A DNA stretch of 64,000 bases from Gilvimarinus algae (GCF_030518215.1 NZ_JAULRT010000047.1:1-64000), one strand, 5' to 3'. Shown: positions 9,936 through 18,251, counted from the first letter of the stretch. The notes: generated by a model not told the origin, from the letters alone. Numbers and translations are program-made.

Positions 9936-9959
9936 CGGAGCTGGCGCCCGCCAGCTCCG
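9936..9959. terminator. Hairpin after slyD
   Basis: A perfect 11-bp stem (9936-9946 with 9949-9959) has a 2-base loop and is very GC-rich. No T-run follows, so it may act as a Rho-assisted terminator or a 3' stabiliser. Confidence 0.5.
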
Positions 9960-10095
9960 TATTCCCCCAGCAGTACACCAAGAGCACGACGGCTTTCCTG
10001 AGCCCACCGCCCGACTCATTCGCCTCCCCCTAGCCCGATTGTCCGCACTGCACGGCCGTGTTATGGTCACAAAAACCACAAGACAAGGCTCACCC

Positions 10096-11139
10096 ATGCA
10101 CCGCCTAGCCGCTCTATTGCTTTTTGCCCTGCTCTGCCCCCTACTCAGCCACGCTCAATCCGACGCCCGAGTCGTCGGCAAACAGGCGATTCAAGACCTG
10201 CTCGCGCGCGACGAGTACATGATGTACATCAGCGATCACTTTACCGGCATTCACTACGCCGAGGCCGCGGCGGGTTATGGCGCGCTCAAGTTTGCCCGCG
10301 AGGCCGACCAGCAGGCACTGACCGATGCCCTGCTTGGACGCTATCGCGAGGTGCCCGGCACTGACGGGCTGCTGGATGACGATCATGTGGACGCCAACGT
10401 CTACGGCATACTGCCCATAGAGCGCTACTTTGCCGGCGACAAGGCGGCCTTGAGCGAGGGTCTGGCCCTGGCCGATGACCAGTGGCAAGACCCGCTGCCC
10501 AGCGGCCTGACCCGCCAGGCCCGCTACTGGATAGACGATGTCTGGATGGTCGCCGCCCTGCAGGTGCAGGCCTACCGGGCCACCGGCGAGCCCCTCTATC
10601 TACACCACGCCGCCCTGCTGACCCACGACTACCTGCAAAAGCTGCAACAGGCCAACGGGCTGTTTCACCACGGCCCGGAGGCGCCCTTTTACTGGAGCCG
10701 GGGCAACGGCTGGGTGGCCGCCGGCCTTGCCGAGTTGCTGTCGGAGCTGCCCGAAACCCACCTGCTCTACCCCGCCATCGCCGAGGGTTATCAATCCATG
10801 ATGGCCGCGCTGCTCAACTATCAAGCCGAGGACGGCATGTGGCGTCAGCTGATCGATGACCCCGACGCCTGGAAAGAAACCTCGGGCACAGCCATGTTTG
10901 GTTTTGCCATGTCGGTGGGCATCAAACGCGGCCTTTTACCCGCCAAGCCCTACCAGGCGGCGGTGGATCGCGCCTGGCAATCACTCGGTGGCTATATCAA
11001 TGAGCAAGGCCAACTGACCGACGTCTGCGTCGGCACCGGCCAGAGCCGCGATGCTGATTACTACCTCACACGCCCGCGTACCACCGGCGACCTGCATGGC
11101 CAAGCGCCTTTGCTGTGGTTTGCCGCCGAGCGCCTCTAA
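10096..11139 (+). CDS. GH105/GH88-like unsaturated uronyl hydrolase, secreted
   Basis: The family removes the unsaturated galacturonyl residue left by rhamnogalacturonan or pectin lyases. The 347-residue protein has a signal peptide (RLAALLLFALLCPLLSHA). Its (alpha/alpha)6 barrel motifs include YWIDDVWMVAAL, with the Asp pair placed as in GH105, YWSRGNGWVAAGL, and the late KETSGTAMFGFAM. The upstream in-frame ATG at 10039 would bury the signal peptide behind 19 charged residues, so the ATG at 10096 was chosen. It is followed by a GH43 arabinanase, which points to pectin side-chain use. The exact substrate is inferred. Confidence 0.85.
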   Translation: MHRLAALLLFALLCPLLSHAQSDARVVGKQAIQDLLARDEYMMYISDHFTGIHYAEAAAGYGALKFAREADQQALTDALLGRYREVPGTDGLLDDDHVDANVYGILPIERYFAGDKAALSEGLALADDQWQDPLPSGLTRQARYWIDDVWMVAALQVQAYRATGEPLYLHHAALLTHDYLQKLQQANGLFHHGPEAPFYWSRGNGWVAAGLAELLSELPETHLLYPAIAEGYQSMMAALLNYQAEDGMWRQLIDDPDAWKETSGTAMFGFAMSVGIKRGLLPAKPYQAAVDRAWQSLGGYINEQGQLTDVCVGTGQSRDADYYLTRPRTTGDLHGQAPLLWFAAERL

Positions 11140-11276
11140 TCACGAAGTGACCCCTTAGGCTCAGGGCCTCCCCTGAGCTGGCCTTTGCACCTGCCCGCAG
11201 CCCTCTCCCAAGCTGCACGACGTCTTATTCTCGCTCGTTCGACTCTCACCGGCCACCAATCGTCATACATATAAAT

Positions 11277-11307
11277 CACTTATATGGTCAAAATGACCAT
11301 ATAAGTG
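11277..11307. promoter_or_regulatory. Perfect 31-bp operator-like palindrome upstream of the GH43 gene
   Basis: Arms CACTTATATGGTCA (11277-11290) and TGACCATATAAGTG (11294-11307) are exact reverse complements around AAA. The site is 113 bases upstream of the GH43 start, followed by an AT-rich promoter-like stretch (11330-11370). The symmetry and position fit a repressor or activator site; which regulator is unknown. The rest of the 281-base gap holds nothing else recognised. Confidence 0.7.
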
Positions 11308-11420
11308 CAGAAAATCGCCTATTTATCGGTGAATTTGTATTAATTATTAATATTGTATTATTATTAGATAAATAGCCTTGATAGCGACTTTCTCGATAAA
11401 AACATAACAGGGGTACACCT

Positions 11421-14400
11421 ATGACCATCCGGCATCTCGCCCTGGCGGCGAGCTTTCTCTCAATTGCGGCCTGTGGCGGCGGTTCTGGCGGGGATTCCAA
11501 CCGAGCGTCCTCCAGTTCATCCCCCTCCAACTCGTCCTCCTCGGTTTCATCCTCGTCGAGCTCCGAGGCGCTGCAGAGTTTTGACAACCCGACGGTCGAG
11601 CCGAGCCTGATCAATTTCAACGACGTGGCCGTTCACGACCCGTCGGTGATCCGCGCCGAAGACGGCACTTTTTATGTGGTGGGTTCGCACCTGGGCTTTG
11701 CCAAAAGTGAGGATCTGGTGAGCTGGGAGCTGGTGGCCACAGACGTCAACGACGCCAACCCGCTGTTTAACACCTACGCCACGGAAATTGCCGAGGGTAT
11801 CGAGTGGACCGGCGGCTATGTGGGCTCCTGGGCCTCTGACATCATTCGCCTGGACGACGGCCGCTACTACTTCTACTACAACCACTGCACTCAACCGGCC
11901 ACCGGCCAGTGCGATGGCCCCCGCTCTTATCTGGGCGTGGCGGTATCGGACAATGTGGAAGGCCCCTATGTGGATCAGGGCATCTTTCTCTACTCGGGCC
12001 AGACGCCCGAGGAAATGGCCGGCGATTACGGCGTGGGCGATCTGACCGCGTTTGACGCCACCATTCACCCCAATGTGATCGATCCTACCGCCTTTTTCGA
12101 TAAAGACGGCGCTCTGTGGATGGTCTACGGCTCCTACTCGGGTGGTATTTTTATTCTCGCCATGGACGAGGCCACCGGTATGCCCGAGCCCGGCCAGGGC
12201 TATGGCACTCACTTAATCGGCGGGGATCACAGCTCGATTGAGGGCAGCTTTGTGCTCTACAGCCCGGAGTCGGATTACTACTACTTGTTTGCCTCCTTTG
12301 GTGGCTATGAAGCCAACGATGGCTACAACATTCGCGTCGCCCGCTCGCGCACGCCCGATGGCCCCTACCTCGATGCCCAGGGTCAGGATGTCGCCGCCGC
12401 CCGCGGCGGTTGGGACAGCATTGCGCCCTACGGCACCAAGTTGATGGGCGGCTTTAACTTTGCCGCCTACCCCGGCAGCGATGCCGAGGCCTATGGCTAC
12501 CTCGCTCCGGGGCACAACTCGGCCTACTACGACGAGCAGACCGGCAAGCACTATCTGATCACCCACACCCGCTTTCCCAACCGCGGCGAAGCACACGCCA
12601 TTCGCGTGCACGAGCTGTGGATCAATGAAGACGGCTGGCTGGTGGCCTCACCCGAGCGCTATGCGCCGATTGAGGGGGAGAACATCGTCGACTATGAAGA
12701 CATTGTCGGCGACTACCAGATCGTCAATCACCGCAAAGACATCAACCGCAGTGCCCACAACTCGCAATTTGCCAGCCTGCACGCCGATGGCTCCATCACC
12801 GGCGAAGTGTCCGGCCACTACACGCTCTACAGCGATAACACGCAGCGCCTTACCATCACCCTGGACGACGGCACGGTGTTTGAGGGCGTGGCCGCCTGGC
12901 AGTGGGACCCTCGTTTGCAGAGCCTGATTCCCACCTTCAGCGCCCTGTCCGGCGAGGGCGTCTCACTGTGGGGCCTGCAACTTCCAAGCAAAACCAACGA
13001 TGAGATTATGGCCGCAATTGAAGCGGACCTAAGTCTGCCGCAAACCTACAAAGGCAACCAACTGAGCCTGCCGACACAGGGCGCGCGCGGCGCCGGTATC
13101 GAATGGAGCAGCAGCGACCCCACCGTGATCAGCGACAGCGGAGAGGTTATTCGACCGAATGTCGGCGAAGGCGATGCCAGTGTCGAGCTCACGGCCAGCA
13201 TTACCCGCCAGGGCGTGGAGTCGCAGCGCAGCTACACCGTCAATGTGCCGGCGCGAATGACCTACAATCGCACCGCGCAATACCGCTTTGACAATGATTT
13301 GTCCGACACCCTGGGCAACCGGGCCGATGGTTTGCCGACAGCCGATCGCATTCACAATTCGGGCGCTGTGGACTACGCCGCCGGTCACGAGGGCCAGGCA
13401 CTGATGCTCGACGGCACCAACGGCGTGCGCCTGCCCGATGGTCTGATCGACAACTACGAATACACCGTCTCGGCCTGGGTAAACCCGACCGTACTCACGC
13501 AGTTTTCCACGGTCTTTTTTGGCGCGATCAACGAGCAGACCGACGGGGAAGGTGGCCTTTACTCCGATCAGTGGATCAGCCTCCTGCCCCAGGGCTGGGA
13601 TGGCAACACCATGCTCTGGAGCGGCAGCCAGGCCTGGGTAGACGCAACCACCGGTGAGCTGATTCCCACCAACCTCTGGACCCATTTGGCCTTTAGCGTC
13701 AACCGCGGCACCATCACCGTGATGATCAACGGTCAGGCGGCCTTCACCGGTGGCAACCTCACGGACTTTTTCACCGACAACACCGGTCTGTTCGCCCTCG
13801 GCGTCAACTACTGGGACACACCCTACAACGGCCTGATTGACGAGCTGAACATCTACGATGCCGCCCTGAGTCCGGAGGAAATCATCGCCCTGGATATCGA
13901 TCAGCTGCCCGCCGCGGATCTGCTCGCTTCGGCCGAGGCGATTCTGGATTTGGGCGATGTCTCTGCCGTGCAATCGGACTTTGCGCTGCCCGCCACCGGC
14001 CCCTACGCCGCAGCGATCGAGTGGAGCAGCTCTGACCCGAGCCTGATCGCCATCAATGGCAACACGGCAGTGGTGACCCGCCCGCAGTCGGTCGATGCCG
14101 AAGTAACACTGACGGCCACACTGACGCTCGACGGCGAAACCGCCCAAAAGGCGTTTAACATCACGATCAACTCCCTGGCACCGGCTGAGCCCATCGCTCA
14201 CTTTAGTTTCGACGAGCACCTGATGGATGTCACCGGCGGCTTTGGTCCGGGCAGTATCACCGGCAACCGTCTGGACAACACCGGCGGCAACATCGCCTAC
14301 GCCAGCGGCAAGAGCGCCATGGCACTGAGCCTTGATGGCAGCGGCGGCGTCGCCCTGCCCAGCGGGTTGATCAGCACCAGCCGCTACAGCTTTGCGGTGT

Positions 14401-14798
14401 GGCTCAACCCCACGGCGCTCAACCAGTTTACCCCGACATTCTTTGGCGCCATGAGCGATGCCAGCTGGATCAGCGTCGTGCCCTTTGGTCCGGGCGCCGG
14501 CAATACTATGCTTTGGTCGGGCACCAATTGGTTTGACGGCGATACCGGCACCCAGATCGCCACCAACACCTGGACGCATTTTGCCGCGGTGGTGGACGCA
14601 GGCAATATCACCCTCTACCTCGACGGCGAAGCGGTGTTTAGCGGTACGGGCTTCCCCAACGTGTTTACCGGCAGCGACGCCGCCTTCGGCCTGGGCGTCA
14701 ACTACTGGGATACGCCATACACCGGTTTGATTGATGAGCTTGTGATTTACGATGAAGCGGTCAGCGCCGAGGTAATTCAATCGCTGGCGGCTGAGTAG
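11421..14798 (+). CDS. GH43 arabinanase lipoprotein with duplicated Ig-LamG modules
   Basis: A probable alpha-1,5-L-arabinan hydrolase on the cell surface. The 1125-residue protein has a lipobox SIAAC (Cys18), a Ser-rich linker at about 30-48, and a five-bladed GH43 domain from about 65. Its three acidic residues are Asp73 (VHDPSV), Asp221 (VIDPTAF) and Glu274 (SSIEGSF). An arabinanase C-terminal beta domain lies at about 425-520. Two copies of an atrophied Ig domain (about 524-612 and 829-914, each with an EWSSSDP motif) are each followed by a LamG-like domain (about 613-828 and 920-1125, each with LGVNYWDTPY). The LamG-like copies may bind sugar. It is probably controlled by the upstream palindrome. 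Confidence 0.9.
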   Translation: MTIRHLALAASFLSIAACGGGSGGDSNRASSSSSPSNSSSSVSSSSSSEALQSFDNPTVEPSLINFNDVAVHDPSVIRAEDGTFYVVGSHLGFAKSEDLVSWELVATDVNDANPLFNTYATEIAEGIEWTGGYVGSWASDIIRLDDGRYYFYYNHCTQPATGQCDGPRSYLGVAVSDNVEGPYVDQGIFLYSGQTPEEMAGDYGVGDLTAFDATIHPNVIDPTAFFDKDGALWMVYGSYSGGIFILAMDEATGMPEPGQGYGTHLIGGDHSSIEGSFVLYSPESDYYYLFASFGGYEANDGYNIRVARSRTPDGPYLDAQGQDVAAARGGWDSIAPYGTKLMGGFNFAAYPGSDAEAYGYLAPGHNSAYYDEQTGKHYLITHTRFPNRGEAHAIRVHELWINEDGWLVASPERYAPIEGENIVDYEDIVGDYQIVNHRKDINRSAHNSQFASLHADGSITGEVSGHYTLYSDNTQRLTITLDDGTVFEGVAAWQWDPRLQSLIPTFSALSGEGVSLWGLQLPSKTNDEIMAAIEADLSLPQTYKGNQLSLPTQGARGAGIEWSSSDPTVISDSGEVIRPNVGEGDASVELTASITRQGVESQRSYTVNVPARMTYNRTAQYRFDNDLSDTLGNRADGLPTADRIHNSGAVDYAAGHEGQALMLDGTNGVRLPDGLIDNYEYTVSAWVNPTVLTQFSTVFFGAINEQTDGEGGLYSDQWISLLPQGWDGNTMLWSGSQAWVDATTGELIPTNLWTHLAFSVNRGTITVMINGQAAFTGGNLTDFFTDNTGLFALGVNYWDTPYNGLIDELNIYDAALSPEEIIALDIDQLPAADLLASAEAILDLGDVSAVQSDFALPATGPYAAAIEWSSSDPSLIAINGNTAVVTRPQSVDAEVTLTATLTLDGETAQKAFNITINSLAPAEPIAHFSFDEHLMDVTGGFGPGSITGNRLDNTGGNIAYASGKSAMALSLDGSGGVALPSGLISTSRYSFAVWLNPTALNQFTPTFFGAMSDASWISVVPFGPGAGNTMLWSGTNWFDGDTGTQIATNTWTHFAAVVDAGNITLYLDGEAVFSGTGFPNVFTGSDAAFGLGVNYWDTPYTGLIDELVIYDEAVSAEVIQSLAAE

Positions 14799-14813
14799 CC
14801 CCTGCGTGCCATT

Positions 14814-14839
14814 AACCCGGCCATCAAAGCGGCCGGGTT
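14814..14839 (+). terminator. Hairpin after the GH43 gene
   Basis: A perfect 9-bp stem AACCCGGCC/GGCCGGGTT has an 8-base loop and lies 15 bases after the GH43 stop. It lacks a T-tract. Confidence 0.5.
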
Positions 14840-14856
14840 GAGGCGCGGCGCGTAAG

Positions 14857-14886
14857 AAAAAGGGGAGCGCTTATGCGCTCCCCTTT
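14857..14886 (-). terminator. Rho-independent terminator of the Zn-ribbon-like gene
   Basis: A 12-bp stem (14859-14870 with 14875-14886) and a TTAT loop are flanked on the minus-strand 3' side by a run of five U. It may also stop plus-strand transcripts coming from the GH43 gene. Confidence 0.8.
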
Positions 14887-14906
14887 ATGAGTAAATCAAT
14901 AGGGCT

Positions 14907-15092
14907 TTACCTCGCCTCGACTTTTTCCTCGCCACAGCGCTTGCACTTGTAGCGCGTCACCAGCCGGCCCTGTTTGACATCGAACTGCTGCTCAGTGACC
15001 ACTTCCCATTTGTGAAAGCCGCTTCGACACAGGGTTTTTCCCTTGTGTTTTTCCTTGGCGCTGGGGCGCTTAAAGGGGAGGACATTTGACAT
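14907..15092 (-). CDS. Small conserved Zn-ribbon-like protein
   Basis: A 61-residue basic protein beginning MSNVLPFKRPSAKEK. It has LCRSGFHKWEV in the middle and YKCKRCGEEK near the end, giving three cysteines and a histidine that could bind one zinc ion. Function unknown. The frame extends 15 codons upstream, but MSNVLPFKRP is the typical N-terminus of such proteins in this group, so the ATG at 15092 was chosen. It is transcribed alone, divergent from ppk2, and ends at a good terminator, which supports it being real. Confidence 0.75.
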   Translation of the reverse strand: MSNVLPFKRPSAKEKHKGKTLCRSGFHKWEVVTEQQFDVKQGRLVTRYKCKRCGEEKVEAR

Positions 15093-15150
15093 ACAAGGCA
15101 GCTGACCAATAAGAATCTGAACGACAGTGTACCCCAAGACAAAGCACCCT

Positions 15151-15167
15151 AACTACAGTCTGTAGTT
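15151..15167. promoter_or_regulatory. 17-bp inverted repeat between divergent genes
   Basis: AACTACA (15151-15157) and TGTAGTT (15161-15167) are perfect inverted arms around GTC. A TTGACA hexamer at 15166-15171, facing ppk2, overlaps the right arm, but no good -10 follows. The TACA-TGTA layout resembles BlaI/CopY-family operators, although those normally have a 2-base spacer. Confidence 0.45.
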
Positions 15168-15236
15168 GACAACTCACGGTGGGTGCACCACCTTTTGTCT
15201 ATTCATCTCGTTTGCCGTTCGGCACAGGAAGCGCCC

Positions 15237-16064
15237 ATGCATCAACCCTCGCCCATTGAGCTGCGCCAGCGAAACCTCGACATTGCGGATTTCGATCAGC
15301 GCCAGCCGGCCCTGCACAATAAAGCCGAGTACAAGCGGCAACTCAAGCACTGGCAAAAGCGCCTACTGCGGGTACAGCAGGCTTATTACCATCTGGGCAA
15401 GCGGGCCATAGTCGTGTTCGAGGGTTGGGACTGTGCCGGCAAAGGCGGCGCCATCAGGCGGATCACGCAAAAGCTGGATCCGCGCGGCTACACCGTTTAC
15501 CCCATCAGTGCACCGAGCGAGGAAGATCAGGGCAAGCACTATCTGTATCGTTTTTTCACCAAGCTGCCCAAGGCCGGTACAGTCTCCATTTTTGACCGCT
15601 CCTATTACGGCCGTGTTCTGGTTGAGCGCGTCGAAGGCTTTGCCGCACAGCACGAGTGGCAGCGCGCCTATCAGGAGATCAACGAATTCGAGCGTCTGCT
15701 CATTGACGACGATTTACGGGTGGTGAAACTGTTTATTCACATTGATAAAGACGAACAACTGCAACGTTTTATCCAGCGACTGCAGGACCCGAGCAAACGC
15801 TGGAAGCTCACTATGGACGATGTGCGCAACCGACAAAAATGGCCGGAGTATGTGACGGCCATTAATGCCATGCTGCAACACACCGATACCGTGCAGGCGC
15901 CCTGGCAGATCATCGCCGGGCACAACAAACCCTACGCGCGGGTGCAAGTGCTGAAAACCCTGGTCGAGTCATTAAGCTGCGGCGTGGACATCGAGCCACC
16001 CCCTATCGACCCTGAGGTGGTCAAACTGGCCAAGCAGAAACTGGGGATGGTCATTGAGGATTGA
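15237..16064 (+). CDS. ppk2: Polyphosphate kinase 2 family protein
   Basis: Uses polyphosphate as phosphate donor to phosphorylate nucleotides (ADP/GDP or AMP). The 275-residue protein has Walker A GWDCAGKGG at 63-71, a Walker B/lid region IFDRSYYGR at 118-126 and the family segment RWKLTMDDVRNRQKW. The ATG at 15237 has an AGGA ribosome-binding site 8 bases upstream, whereas the earlier ATG at 15183 has none. Single-domain architecture excludes the fused two-domain class. Whether it acts on nucleoside mono- or diphosphates cannot be settled by reading the sequence. Confidence 0.9.
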   Translation: MHQPSPIELRQRNLDIADFDQRQPALHNKAEYKRQLKHWQKRLLRVQQAYYHLGKRAIVVFEGWDCAGKGGAIRRITQKLDPRGYTVYPISAPSEEDQGKHYLYRFFTKLPKAGTVSIFDRSYYGRVLVERVEGFAAQHEWQRAYQEINEFERLLIDDDLRVVKLFIHIDKDEQLQRFIQRLQDPSKRWKLTMDDVRNRQKWPEYVTAINAMLQHTDTVQAPWQIIAGHNKPYARVQVLKTLVESLSCGVDIEPPPIDPEVVKLAKQKLGMVIED

Positions 16065-16369
16065 GTAAAACAGCAAGACCAACATGCCGGAAAACCATGC
16101 TTTCCCTATAAGGTGATGCTCTTGGCGTTCTCGCCTCTTTCGGTAACCAGCCGAACGGCTTGCCACACGTCCTCCTATCCCTTAAAAGGCTTCCTCCTCG
16201 GTTATCGCACGCGGTCTTACCACCAACCGGTTAAGCGTCAAAGCGTCAGCAAAAATCCAGTTGTCAAAATGTTTACTTGCGCGCCAAGCAGTTTTCTGGA
16301 AGGATTTAGCCGCCACAGGTTTTGAGGCTCCCTGCCAAAACCGAAAACTACAACTTAGGGATTCATCCT
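16065..16369. other. Intergenic stretch, 305 bases
   Basis: No convincing gene, RNA or repeat. Short open frames exist but lack ribosome-binding sites and recognisable protein features. The lower GC content and the CTERM gene that follows suggest a promoter region near 16240-16360, with AGGG at 16357-16360 serving the next gene. Confidence 0.4.
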
Positions 16370-17089
16370 TTGAAATTAACTTTACCCTTGGGGCTTACCG
16401 CCCTACTCTACTGCCTAAGTGCCCCGTCACTCGCCTTTGTGCTAACGCCCGCAAATCAAGCACCAGACTTTGCAGAACCCTGGAATCCACCCTGGCCATC
16501 GGCCAATATCGCCCTCGAGCCAACAGCAAGTGTTTCAGGCGACGCAATTGGCCTTGGCGTTGAGTCCACGGATACTCCGATTCCTATAGGCGGGCGCATA
16601 GTGTTCACGCTGACAGGCGGTGCGACCTTTGCGGACACGGCTTATTCACTGGAGTCGTGGGAGGCTGGAGCTGGCAATGGCAATCTTACCTACGCTACGC
16701 TGCTCACGGGCTCGACATCCGGTGCGAGCAGCATTGAGTTTTTGATGGCCGAGCAAACCAACCCTGAGCGCGACACGATGTTTGGCTCGCCGCCTTGGCC
16801 CGCGCTCGCGGATGTACCCATTTTTTTGCTCTCTGGAAGCAGCATTGCCGGGCAGAGCATCAACGTCAACTTACCGCAGATACCGGGCCGCGATATTTCT
16901 CTCCAAGCCGAAGTGTTTGACGCCTCAGATGCGTCATTGGGCACAGCGTCTATGGTGATGTTCAGCAGTACGCTGGAAGCACCTGCACCGGCCGTAGCCC
17001 TGCCAACCAGCAGCCATCTCGGTCAGCTGATTCTGCTGGCCCTATTTAGCTGGCTTGGTGCGCGCGCCATCAGACAGCGTCACCCTTAG
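16370..17089 (+). CDS. Exported protein with IPTL-CTERM-like sorting tail
   Basis: Function unknown. The most plausible start is the TTG at 16370, nine bases after AGGG, which gives a 239-residue protein with a signal peptide (KLTLPLGLTALLYCLSAPSLAF). The body is rich in Gly, Ser and Thr and predicted beta (PIGGRIVFTLTGGATF). The C-terminus has ALPTSS, a hydrophobic segment LILLALFSWLGA and a basic end RAIRQRHP. That is the tripartite layout of IPTL/PEP-CTERM sorting signals, although the IPTLxxWG box is degenerate. It is likely anchored or processed by an exosortase-like enzyme encoded elsewhere. A strong terminator follows. Confidence 0.65.
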   Translation: MKLTLPLGLTALLYCLSAPSLAFVLTPANQAPDFAEPWNPPWPSANIALEPTASVSGDAIGLGVESTDTPIPIGGRIVFTLTGGATFADTAYSLESWEAGAGNGNLTYATLLTGSTSGASSIEFLMAEQTNPERDTMFGSPPWPALADVPIFLLSGSSIAGQSINVNLPQIPGRDISLQAEVFDASDASLGTASMVMFSSTLEAPAPAVALPTSSHLGQLILLALFSWLGARAIRQRHP

Positions 17090-17096
17090 CAGTCCC

Positions 17097-17121
17097 AAGG
17101 CCCCCGAAAGGGGCCTTTTTT
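17097..17121 (+). terminator. Rho-independent terminator of the CTERM gene
   Basis: The 8-bp stem AAGGCCCC/GGGGCCTT with a CGAAA loop runs straight into six T residues (17116-17121), 8 bases after the stop codon. Confidence 0.92.
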
Positions 17122-17195
17122 ACAGCAACAGGCAGGTAGCTCCCGCACCGAAAGACAATGCTCACACATCAGCTGCGATTAATCGCGTATGCGCT

Positions 17196-17324
17196 CGTTT
17201 TAAAAGTTCGCTGGAGGCGCCCGCTACTCCTTTGCCAGCCAGCAGCCTGTGGAGTCAATTACTACTCCTCATTGGTATCGGCATTTTTGGCGCGGCGGCA
17301 ATCGGTCGTCGCGAAGCATCCTAA
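17196..17324 (+). pseudogene. Degenerate second copy of the CTERM tail
   Basis: Beyond the terminator an open frame ends in FKSSLEAPAT, PLPASSLWSQLLLLIGIGIF, then GAAAIGRREAS. This parallels the end of the preceding gene (FSSTLEAPAPAVALPTSS, hydrophobic run, RAIRQRHP). No start codon with a ribosome-binding site and no passenger domain precede it. It looks like the surviving C-terminus of a duplicated or deleted paralogue. It also contains a good consensus-like W at the CTERM position. Confidence 0.55.
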
Positions 17325-17342
17325 ACCTTACACGCTGAAACA

Positions 17343-17365
17343 AGAGCCTTGTTGCGCAAGGCTCT
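17343..17365 (-). terminator. Terminator of the cobalamin operon
   Basis: A perfect 9-bp stem AGAGCCTTG/CAAGGCTCT with a 5-base loop, then a T-rich tail on the minus strand. Its upstream arm includes two bases of the btuF stop codon. Confidence 0.75.
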
Positions 17366-18251
17366 ACGGATTCCTGCTCTTCTCCAAGTGCTGACACAAT
17401 AACTGCGCGCCATCGAGTATGCGCAGCGTGTGGCGCTGGATAATATCCGGCGGGACAAAAAATAGGTTTTGTTCGCTCACCGCTTGCAGCGCCGGATAGG
17501 CGAGCCACTCGTCCAGCCACTCGGGGCGCTCCTCGCCCATGCCGCTGGCCACTATGGCATCCGGGTCGCGCGCCAACACCGATTCTATGTTGATCTTGGG
17601 CGCCAGGGCCGGCGCATCGGCAAAAATATTGCGCCCGCCGCACAGGCGAATGACGTCGCTGACCAGGTGCTCGCCGTTTAGGGTTTGCAGCGGATCATTC
17701 CACACCTGGTAGAACACGCTCACCGGTGGCGCTTGCTCGTAGTTAGCCCTCAATCGGGCCAGTCGATCCAGCCATTGGTCCACCCGCTGGTTGGCCCGAG
17801 CCGAGGTGCCGGCCAGCGCACCGAGCGTGCGTATTGCGCCAGCGATGTCCTCCATGCTACGCAGCTCATCCACGTACACGGTCAGGCCCAGACGCTCCAG
17901 CTGCCGGGCGGCTTCCTCGCCATTGCCCGAGGCCCAGCCGAGCACCAGATCGGGCTTGAGCGCCAATATGGCCTCGTAATTGACCAGCTTGTAACTACCC
18001 ACCTGGGGCAACTGCGCCGCTTCGGGCGGGTAATCACTGTAACTGACCGCCGCCACCAATGTATCGCCGGCGCCGGCGGAGTAGACGTTTTCCACAATGT
18101 GAGGCGCCAGAGCGACAATGCGCTCGGCCGGTTGTTGCAGGCGGATCACTTTGCCTCGGGCGTCAGTGACCTCGATAGGCGCCGCCTGGGCAATGACACT
18201 CAGGCACACACCGAGCATTACCCACATGGCTGGTGTCAGTTTTAATCGCAT
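17364..18251 (-). CDS. btuF: Cobalamin ABC transporter substrate-binding protein
   Basis: A periplasmic corrinoid-binding protein that delivers its ligand to BtuCD. The 295-residue protein has a signal peptide (MWVMLGVCLSVIAQA, mature APIEVTDARGKV). It has the class III binding-protein pattern PAERIVALAPHIVENVYSAGAG, the NYEAILALKPDLVLGW segment and the late IESVLARDPDAIV helix. It overlaps the cobD start by 10 bases and is the last gene of the unit. Substrate assignment rests on family resemblance and the B12 context; a heme-binding role is less likely here. Confidence 0.85.
   Translation of the reverse strand: MRLKLTPAMWVMLGVCLSVIAQAAPIEVTDARGKVIRLQQPAERIVALAPHIVENVYSAGAGDTLVAAVSYSDYPPEAAQLPQVGSYKLVNYEAILALKPDLVLGWASGNGEEAARQLERLGLTVYVDELRSMEDIAGAIRTLGALAGTSARANQRVDQWLDRLARLRANYEQAPPVSVFYQVWNDPLQTLNGEHLVSDVIRLCGGRNIFADAPALAPKINIESVLARDPDAIVASGMGEERPEWLDEWLAYPALQAVSEQNLFFVPPDIIQRHTLRILDGAQLLCQHLEKSRNP

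Noticed and set aside
13029-14780. 583-codon open frame on the minus strand inside the GH43 gene
   Set aside because: It lies fully antisense to a gene with clear domains and a lipobox, has no ribosome-binding site and reads as Gly/Val/Ala-biased sequence expected from GC-rich codons in reverse.
16113-16325. 70-codon open frame in the 305-base gap
   Set aside because: No ribosome-binding site, no recognisable features, and the codon pattern is unlike its neighbours.
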